From NCBI GenBank assembly GCA_963773035.1, contig CAVYZX010000010.1, positions 248,001-312,000 of the forward strand: a DNA stretch of 64,000 bases. The letters run 5' to 3'. Below the pieces are notes generated by a model. It had not been told where the DNA came from. It did not search any database and saw nothing but the letters and a program-made list of their open reading frames with translations. Shown here one piece after another: positions 57,582-64,000 of this stretch. Within the stretch, counting starts at the first letter, position 1, and each line of letters begins with the position of its first letter. The position numbers were made by a program, and so were the translations under genes. Source of the stretch: CAVRXZ01 sp963773035. GTDB lineage: Bacteria; Acidobacteriota; Vicinamibacteria; Vicinamibacterales; CAVVIG01.

Positions 57582-59006
57582 CTACTTCAAGACGGCTTCT
57601 TCACTACCCAGCTTGAGGGCCAGTTGCAGATAGCCAGCTTCGTCGCGCGGAAACTCAACCGGATAACGGCCGGTATAACACGAGGAACAGTAGGACCCGC
57701 GCTGTGGACCCACGGCGCTCAACAACCCTTCAAGACTCAGATACGCAACACTGTCGGCATCCAAGAACGTCGTGATTTCTTCGATGGTATGCGTGGCCGC
57801 GATCAACTCCGAACGGCGTGGCGTATCGACACCATAGAAGCACGGTGAAATCGTGGGTGGACAGCTGATGCGCACGTGCACTTCCTTTGCGCCAGCGGCC
57901 CTCACCATCTTGACGATCTTCCGACTGGTGGTCCCGCGAACGATGGAATCATCAATCAAAATGACACGCCTGCCTTCCAGAATGCTCCTCACCGGATTCA
58001 GCTTCACGCGAACCCCGAAGTGACGAATGGCGGCTTGTGGCTCGATGAACGTGCGACCGACGTAATGATTGCGGATCAAGCCCATTCTCAGTGGGACACC
58101 GGATTCCTCGGCGAATCCCATCGCCGCGCATACGCCTGAGTCGGGAACGGGCACGACGACATCGGCGTCGACCGGCTGCTCCCGCGCGAGGATGCGGCCC
58201 AGATTGGTTCGCACCTCATTGACGCTCTGACCAAACACGTAACTGTCCGGCCTCGCGAAATACACGTGCTCGAAAACACAGTGGGCAAGCGGCGCGCTGG
58301 GAAACGGCTTGATCGAGCGGAGGCCCTGCGAGCTGACGACCAGTACTTCACCCGGTGCGACGTCGCGCACGTAGGTGGCGCCAATCAAGTCCATCGCGCA
58401 CGTTTCCGAACAAACCACCCATCCATCACCGAGCCGGCCCAGCGCAAGCGGCCTGAAACCATGCGGGTCGCGCACGGCGATGAGCCGATCGCGCGTCAGA
58501 AGCACAAACGAAAAAGCACCCTGAACCTGCGAGACCGAATCCACGATCGCGTCCTCGACCGTCGGTGCCTTGGATCGAGCGTAAAGGTGCAGCACGACCT
58601 CAGTGTCCGAGCTCGATTGGAAGATCGAACCATCCCCAACAAGCTCGTCGCGCAGTTCGCGCGCATTGACCAGGTTGCCGTTGTGCCCGATCGCGATCTG
58701 GCCGTGCGCACAATCAATCAGGATTGGTTGAGCATTGGCCAGCTTGCTTGCACCGGCGGTGGAATACCGGACGTGTCCGACGGCCATCGAGCCCGGAAGG
58801 GCCGCGAGCGCTTCGGTGTCGAAGGTGTCGGCGACATATCCCATGGCCTTCGAGACGCGGATTTGCTGGCCATCTGATGCCGCAATCCCACCGCTCTCCT
58901 GGCCTCGGTGTTGTAAGGCGTACAAACCAAGGTAGGCCATGTTGGCCGCCTCGGGGTGGCCAAAGATACCAAATACACCGCACTCGTCTTTGAATTTGTC
59001 GAGCAT
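57582..59006 (-). CDS. purF: Amidophosphoribosyltransferase
   Basis: A 474-residue PurF, first committed step of purine synthesis. The N-terminus MLDKFKDECGVFGIFG carries an eight-residue propeptide before the nucleophile Cys, as in the Bacillus-type enzyme. LQHRGQESGGIA, GHVRYSTAG and GHNGNL complete the glutaminase domain, and VILIDDSIVRGTTSRK is the PRPP loop. C-terminal cysteines (CSSCYTG) and others may bind a 4Fe-4S cluster. ATG 59006 removes a 31-residue spurious extension. Confidence 0.95.
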   Translation of the reverse strand: MLDKFKDECGVFGIFGHPEAANMAYLGLYALQHRGQESGGIAASDGQQIRVSKAMGYVADTFDTEALAALPGSMAVGHVRYSTAGASKLANAQPILIDCAHGQIAIGHNGNLVNARELRDELVGDGSIFQSSSDTEVVLHLYARSKAPTVEDAIVDSVSQVQGAFSFVLLTRDRLIAVRDPHGFRPLALGRLGDGWVVCSETCAMDLIGATYVRDVAPGEVLVVSSQGLRSIKPFPSAPLAHCVFEHVYFARPDSYVFGQSVNEVRTNLGRILAREQPVDADVVVPVPDSGVCAAMGFAEESGVPLRMGLIRNHYVGRTFIEPQAAIRHFGVRVKLNPVRSILEGRRVILIDDSIVRGTTSRKIVKMVRAAGAKEVHVRISCPPTISPCFYGVDTPRRSELIAATHTIEEITTFLDADSVAYLSLEGLLSAVGPQRGSYCSSCYTGRYPVEFPRDEAGYLQLALKLGSEEAVLK

Positions 59007-59053
59007 GTAATCTTTCAACGCTGACCGACTAAAACTCTCTAATCCGGTCGACT

Positions 59054-61315
59054 CTACGCGACGCGCTTCACGAAGTGCCGTTCGAGGGCGTTTCTCCACG
59101 CACGTTCTGCTTCTCCGACCGGCAGATCGACAGCCATCTTTCCGTTCACCGCTATTCGTAGCAGATTTCCACCGGTCCGGCCAACAACGCGCGCCGCCAC
59201 TCCAGAAGCACCTGCTCGCGCCAGGATTTGGCTCACCTGGCCTTCAGCCGCCGATAGCACCACTCGCGTGGCTGACTCGCCGAAGAGCGCGGCGACCCGA
59301 TTCATGGCGGCGTCCGGTGATACCTCATGCCCCTCAATGGCGATTTCGGCGCCGATCTCACCTGTGTCGAAGCAGCACTCCGCGACAGCCACGGCCAGTC
59401 CTCCGTCGGCGCAATCATGGGCCGACCGGATGAGACGCTCGTTCGCCAGAGTGACGAGAAGCTCCTGAAGCGCGCGCTCGGCCTCGAGGTCGATAGCTGG
59501 CGGGACACCGCGAACGAGACCATGAGCAACCTTCAAGTACTCGCTGCCACCAAGCTCGACCCGGTCGTCACCGAGGAGCACAATCAGATCGCCGGAAGCC
59601 TTGAACTGTCGGCTCACAACGCGATCAGCATGCTCCAGTAAGCCGACGACGCCGATCACAGGCGTTGGATAGATAGCGCGTCCGTCGGTCTCGTTATACA
59701 AGCTGACGTTGCCCCCAGTGATCGGCACGCCGAGCGCACGACACGCATCACCGATCCCCTCGACTGCCTTGGCGAACTGCCACATGATCGCCGGCCGTTC
59801 AGGATTGCCGAAATTCAAGCAATTGGTCGCCCCCAGCGGACGCGCACCCGTGCAAGCAACGTTGCGTGCTGCCTCAGCCACCGCAAGCATCGCACCGCGA
59901 TACGGATCGAGGTAGCAGTAACGGCCGTTTCCATCGACCGACAGAGCCAGAGCGCGATCAGTACCTTTGATACGAACAACGCCGCTACCAAAGCCCGGCA
60001 GGTTCACGGTGTTGGTCCGCACCATGTGGTCGTACTGCCGGTATACCCATTCCTTGCTGCCGATGGTTGGGGAACTCAACAGCTCCAGCAAGGCCGCATC
60101 GTTGTGATCGGCGCGAACCGCAGACGACTCTTCGAGCGCGGCAGGGTCGAGTCGTTGGACCTCGGCGAGGTACTCGGGAACAGCTATCGGCCGTCGGTAG
60201 AGAGGCGCTTCGTCGGTCAACGCGCGATTAGGAATCTCCGCCACGACAGAACCGCGATTCTTCACCCGCAGCACGCCATCGCTTGTCACCGTGCCAATCC
60301 GAACAGCGTGCAGGTCCCATTTATCGAAGACCCTCTCGACTTCCGGCTCTCGCCCCTGCTTGACCACCAGGAGCATCCGCTCCTGAGATTCCGAGAGCAT
60401 GATCTCGTAGGGAGTCATTCCCGTCTCACGTTGAGGGACCAGCGACACGTCGATTTCTACCCCCGCGCCGCCGCGCGAACCCATCTCTGTCGTCGAACAG
60501 GTCAGGCCGGCAGCGCCCATGTCTTGGATGCCAACAAGGGCATCTGTCTGCATGACCTCCAGACATGCTTCGAGCAGCAGCTTTTCCATGAACGGGTCGC
60601 CGACTTGGACCGCAGGCCGTTTCTCTGCTGATTTTTCGTCGAACTCGGCGGACGCCATCGTCGCGCCATGAATTCCGTCCCGACCGGTTTTGGCGCCCAC
60701 GTAGTACACGCTGTTACCCACGCCTGAAGCGACACCCTTGACGATCTCGGAGGCCGGCGCGATGCCCAGGCAGAACACATTGACCAGCGGATTGCCCGCA
60801 TAACAAGGTTCGAACACAACCTCACCACCCACCGTGGGTATGCCAATGCTATTGCCATAGCCGGCGATGCCAGACACGACGCCCTGAAGCAGACGTGACG
60901 TTCCCCGGGCGTCGAGCTCGCCGAATCGAAGGGAATTCAGAAGTGCGATCGGGCGAGCACCCATCGTAAAGATGTCGCGGATGATTCCGCCGACGCCTGT
61001 GGCCGCGCCTTGGTAGGGCTCGATGAAGGAAGGATGATTGTGCGACTCGATTTTGAAAACGGCAGCGAGTCCGTCACCGATGTCAACGGCCCCTGCATTC
61101 TCACCGGGCCCTTGGAGAACCTGCGGCCCCTGCGTCGGGAGCGTTTTCAGGTGCACCCTCGAGCTTTTGTAGCTGCAGTGCTCCGACCACATGACCGAAA
61201 AAATGCCGAGCTCGGTCAGGTTTGGCTCACGCCCGAGAAACCGGACGATCGATTCATATTCATCCGACGTGAGACCATGGCGTTCAAGAACCTGCTTATC
61301 GATCATCAGTGTCAT
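59054..61315 (-). CDS. purL: Phosphoribosylformylglycinamidine synthase subunit PurL
   Basis: A 753-residue small-form PurL that works with PurQ and PurS to make FGAM. SVMWSEHCSYKSSRVHLK, ESHNHPSFIEPYQGAATGVGG, GGEVVFEPCY, GIQDMGAAGLT and ITGGNVSLYNE are conserved ATP/FGAR-binding stretches. The three-gene PurS-Q-L arrangement is that of Gram-positive and Acidobacteria-like bacteria. ATG 61315 is favoured; GTG 61330 and ATG 61306 are close alternatives. Confidence 0.95.
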   Translation of the reverse strand: MTLMIDKQVLERHGLTSDEYESIVRFLGREPNLTELGIFSVMWSEHCSYKSSRVHLKTLPTQGPQVLQGPGENAGAVDIGDGLAAVFKIESHNHPSFIEPYQGAATGVGGIIRDIFTMGARPIALLNSLRFGELDARGTSRLLQGVVSGIAGYGNSIGIPTVGGEVVFEPCYAGNPLVNVFCLGIAPASEIVKGVASGVGNSVYYVGAKTGRDGIHGATMASAEFDEKSAEKRPAVQVGDPFMEKLLLEACLEVMQTDALVGIQDMGAAGLTCSTTEMGSRGGAGVEIDVSLVPQRETGMTPYEIMLSESQERMLLVVKQGREPEVERVFDKWDLHAVRIGTVTSDGVLRVKNRGSVVAEIPNRALTDEAPLYRRPIAVPEYLAEVQRLDPAALEESSAVRADHNDAALLELLSSPTIGSKEWVYRQYDHMVRTNTVNLPGFGSGVVRIKGTDRALALSVDGNGRYCYLDPYRGAMLAVAEAARNVACTGARPLGATNCLNFGNPERPAIMWQFAKAVEGIGDACRALGVPITGGNVSLYNETDGRAIYPTPVIGVVGLLEHADRVVSRQFKASGDLIVLLGDDRVELGGSEYLKVAHGLVRGVPPAIDLEAERALQELLVTLANERLIRSAHDCADGGLAVAVAECCFDTGEIGAEIAIEGHEVSPDAAMNRVAALFGESATRVVLSAAEGQVSQILARAGASGVAARVVGRTGGNLLRIAVNGKMAVDLPVGEAERAWRNALERHFVKRVA

Positions 61316-61341
61316 CTCGAGGATTCGCACGCACGAACGGG

Positions 61342-62088
61342 CTACCCGACAGCCTGGAGCGCGGGACCTTTCGATTCGCCCAAACTTCCGGTTTTCAGCG
61401 CTAATACAGCCGACTCGAACATCACCAGGCCATCCGAGCTCCCGAGCGCCGATTCACAGGCTCGTTCTGGATGCGGCATCAGGCCCACGATGTTGCGAGC
61501 CTCATTGCAAAGGCCTGCGATCGCTGCCATCGCCCCGTTGGGGTTCGCGGCGTCTGTGACGTTGCCGTCTGAATCCGTATACCGAAAGACGATCTGACGA
61601 TTGGCTTCCAATCGGGCAATCACGTCAGGCTGGGCGAAGTAATTGCCCTCACCATGAGCGATCGGAATGCGCAGGACCTTCCCCCGACCGCAGGCCAGTG
61701 TAAACGGCGTGTCGGTCTGCTCGACACGGATGTGCACGTACTCGCAATGAAATTTCAGATCGCGATTGCGCAGCATGGCCCCTGGCAGCAGTCCCGCTTC
61801 GAGCAAGACTTGGAATCCGTTGCAGATACCCAGCACGGGACCACCACGAGCGGCGAATGCGCGAACCTCCTTCATGATCGGTGCGAACCGGGCCATCGCT
61901 CCCGTTCGAAGGTAATCGCCGTGTGCGAAGCCGCCCGGAAGAATCACGACGTCGGCGCCCTTCAAGTCCGTGTCTTTGTGCCACACGTAGTTGGCTTCCT
62001 GCCCAAGGACGTGCTTCGCAGCGTAGTACGCGTCCTCGTCACAATTGCTACCCGGAAACACCACGACAGCGAACTTGGTCTTAGGCAT
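61342..62088 (-). CDS. purQ: Phosphoribosylformylglycinamidine synthase subunit PurQ
   Basis: A 248-residue class I glutamine amidotransferase that supplies ammonia to PurL. GICNGFQVLLEAGLLPGA has the nucleophile Cys, and MPHPERA the His-Glu pair. FPGSNCDEDAYYA is the family start. It lies 26 bases ahead of purL and 11 bases after purS. Confidence 0.96.
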   Translation of the reverse strand: MPKTKFAVVVFPGSNCDEDAYYAAKHVLGQEANYVWHKDTDLKGADVVILPGGFAHGDYLRTGAMARFAPIMKEVRAFAARGGPVLGICNGFQVLLEAGLLPGAMLRNRDLKFHCEYVHIRVEQTDTPFTLACGRGKVLRIPIAHGEGNYFAQPDVIARLEANRQIVFRYTDSDGNVTDAANPNGAMAAIAGLCNEARNIVGLMPHPERACESALGSSDGLVMFESAVLALKTGSLGESKGPALQAVG

Positions 62089-62099
62089 GGTTCACCCGC

Positions 62100-62339
62100 T
62101 CAGTCAACCTCAACGCGATAGCTTTCGATCACCGGATTTGCCAAGAGCTTGTCGGCGACCTCGGCCGCAAGCGCCCTCGCCTGGGCCGACTCCGTCGTCT
62201 TCAAGTCCAGCTCGAAGTACTTGCCCTGTCGAACATCCTCCACCCCGCCGTATCCGAGTGACTGCAACGCGTCGGCGATGGTCTTGCCTTGCGGATCGAA
62301 TACCGATGGCTTGAGCGTGACGAACACTCGTGCGCGCAT
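62100..62339 (-). CDS. purS: Phosphoribosylformylglycinamidine synthase subunit PurS
   Basis: A 79-residue PurS, which bridges PurL and PurQ. RVFVTLKPSVFDPQGKTIADAL, GKYFELDL and ANPVIESYRVEV are typical. AAGGG lies six bases before the ATG at 62339, which decides it over the ATG two codons upstream. Confidence 0.93.
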   Translation of the reverse strand: MRARVFVTLKPSVFDPQGKTIADALQSLGYGGVEDVRQGKYFELDLKTTESAQARALAAEVADKLLANPVIESYRVEVD

Positions 62340-62356
62340 TCTCATCCCTTCTTCAT

Positions 62357-63668
62357 TCAGACGGCGCTAGGTACCCGGTCAAAGACTCGTTCGAAGATAT
62401 CGTCGACGTGCCGGAATTGCTCGTCCAGATCGAACGCTCGATCGATCTCGGTGCGAGAAAGGGCCCCGGCTCACGTCTGGATCGGCCAGCAGCAGCGCTT
62501 TGAAGTCGCGCTGCTCGGAAAATGAGCGCATCGCGTTCCGCTGGACCCATTCGTAGGCCTGCTCGCGCGAGATACCTCGGCGGGCCAGCTCGAGCAGGAC
62601 CGTGCCCGAAAAAACGACACCGCGCGATCGCTCCAGATTTTCGCGCATGCGGTCGGGATACACGACCATCCCGTTTACGATCCGAATGAAGCGTCGCAAC
62701 ATGTGATCGAGGGCGATGAAGCTGTCGGGAAGAATCACTCGCTCGACGGAAGAATGCGAAATATCGCGCTCGTGCCACAGCGCAATGTTTTCGAACGCCG
62801 CCTGGCAATTGCTTCGGAGGAGTCGGGCAAGACCGACGATTTGCTCGCAACCGATTGGATTTCGTTTGTGAGGCATGGCCGAAGAGCCCTTTTGGCCCTT
62901 GGCGAACGGTTCCTCGACCTCGCCGATTTCGGTTTTCTGCAGCCCGCGAATCTCGAGCGCACACTTCTCGAGCGACGCACCGCTAATGGCGAGCGCAGCC
63001 AGCAAGTCCGCATGGCGATCGCGTTGGATCACCTGTGACGCCACCGGCGCCGCAGTGAGGCCGAGACGGTCGCAAACTGCAGTCTCGATATCTGGTGAGA
63101 GGTGGGCGAAAGTGCCTACGGCGCCGGAAAGCTTCCCGACGCTGACGATCGAACGAACCCTCCGAACGCGCTCGATGTCCCGTCCGATTTCGGCAAACCA
63201 CAGCGCCAACTTCAATCCGAACGTCATCGGCTCGGCATGAACGCCGTGAGTTCGCCCGATCATCGGCGTTTGCCGGTGCTCGAACGCCCTCGCGCGGATT
63301 GCTTCCGCCAGCGCTTCCAGATCCTTGAGAATCAGGTCGCAGGCCTCGCGCATTTGCAGCGCCTGCGCGGTGTCGATCACGTCTGAGGACGTCATCCCGA
63401 AGTGAAGCCAACGGGCTGACGGTCCGACGGTCTCGGCCACCGCGGTCGTGAAGGCGATGACGTCGTGTTGAGTGGTTCGCTCGATCTCGTCGATCCGAGC
63501 GACATCGATCTGGGCACGCTCTCGAATCTCGCGTGCCGCATCCCTGGGAACGATCCCGGCGGCGGCCATCGCCTCCGCGGCGGCCGTTTCGACCAGCAGC
63601 CATGTCTCGAACCGGCGCTGGTCGCTCCAGATACGGCCCATCTCCGGGTGGGTGTATCGGGCAATCAT
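62357..63668 (-). CDS. purB: Adenylosuccinate lyase, frameshifted near the 3' end
   Basis: A fumarase-superfamily lyase acting twice in purine synthesis. GMTSSDVIDTAQALQMREA, IGRTHGVHAEPMTFG and SSAMPHKRNPIGCEQI (signature loop with catalytic Ser) are intact. The frame from ATG 63668 drifts after LLLADPDVS and ends at 62379 with an arginine-rich tail. In the shifted frame the expected end, EIDRAFDLDEQFRHVDDIF and FDRVPSAV, continues to a TGA at 62357. One extra base within the homopolymer-rich AAAGGGCCCCGG (about 62458-62469) explains it. Only the last 35 or so residues are affected. Confidence 0.9.
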
Positions 63669-63738
63669 GAACGCCTAAATCTTGAAACCCAAAGCTGAGG
63701 ACTCCATGAAACCCTGAGGTCGCGATTCGGACTGGACC

Positions 63739-64000
63739 TCAATCGAGCTCAAGCCGTTTCCGTGAAATTTCCAGTCCGTTGACGTTTCCGAGCACCGTGG
63801 CGGCGAGGCAGCCATCCTTGAACAAGTCGCCCGCGACACGCTGCACGTCTTCGGTCGTCACTCGTTCGATTCCCTGCAGCGTTTCGTCGAGTCCGAATTG
63901 TCGATCGAAGTAGATTTCCTGACGGGCCAAGTGCGACATGCGACTCGAGGTGTTTTCCAGGCTCAACATGAGGCTGCCCTTCAGGTGGTCCTTGGCGCGT
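63739..64000 (-). CDS. M16-family (insulinase-like) zinc peptidase, C-terminal fragment
   Basis: The visible part is the C-terminal 87 or so residues of an M16 peptidase that continues beyond the window. AKDHLKGSLMLSLENTSSRM and LARQEIYFDRQF, then GIERVTTEDVQRVAGDLF, are typical of the C-terminal half of the bacterial processing-peptidase-like family. The zinc motif HxxEH lies outside. It would be upstream of purB on the same strand. Confidence 0.85.
   Translation of the reverse strand, partial: RAKDHLKGSLMLSLENTSSRMSHLARQEIYFDRQFGLDETLQGIERVTTEDVQRVAGDLFKDGCLAATVLGNVNGLEISRKRLELD

Overview
The window reads as a chromosomal segment of a GC-rich Acidobacteriota, possibly near Vicinamibacteria. 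This rests on an orphan MacB/FtsX permease of the acidobacterial ADOP type (20680-23121), Tat-exported isomerase-like and c-type-cytochrome/YVTN proteins, and the general gene mix. It is inference: the 16S gene at 50459-52013 would settle it. I see no phage, insertion sequence or CRISPR array.

Region 1 (1-13041) looks like an oxalate/C2-acid island. A minus-strand operon encodes a four-part 2-oxoacid oxidoreductase: gamma, an NAD(P)-type flavoprotein fused to a ferredoxin-like delta part, alpha and beta. The alpha chain carries YPIRP in place of the usual YPITP, plus an Arg/Asp/Asp/Phe pattern that matches what I recall of Moorella oxalate oxidoreductase. Upstream in the same operon are a small protein and a CDC48-like AAA ATPase whose second ring lacks the Walker B glutamate. 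A FadR-type regulator is transcribed divergently across a TGGTCGGACCA operator. It is followed by an OxlT-like oxalate/formate antiporter (Arg269 and Lys352, spaced as in OxlT) and a malate synthase. Together these suggest oxalate uptake, oxidation to CO2 with NAD(P)H production, and glyoxylate assimilation. I consider this the most interesting system in the window.

Region 2 (13049-20510): a YfaP-like lipoprotein and glutamate synthase gltB-gltD, with gltB interrupted by a one-base frameshift. Region 3 (20680-46028): mostly single genes. They include the ADOP permease, two DinB-fold proteins, secreted hydrolases, a cytochrome c/YVTN protein, a sensor kinase with a divergent REC-MEDS regulator, AlkB, HupE, a metallo-beta-lactamase-fold protein, LOG, MsrA, MsrB, a LigM-type O-demethylase, a PspC protein, an ABC exporter and an M14 carboxypeptidase.

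Region 4 (46054-52341): a complete minus-strand rRNA operon, 16S - tRNA-Ile(GAU) - tRNA-Ala(UGC) - 23S - 5S, with a good promoter, a terminator and long processing stems around both large rRNAs. Region 5 (52432-64000): tyrS, a metallophosphoesterase, and a minus-strand purine operon (M16 peptidase fragment, purB, purS, purQ, purL, purF, HEAT protein, purM, purN). purB has a one-base frameshift near its 3' end.

A second theme runs through the whole window. Many spacers hold short arrays of degenerate 7-base repeats, some 9-base, each with its own unit sequence and several arranged as hairpins. One sits inside gltB, one forms the tail of msrA, and one lies in the rRNA spacer.
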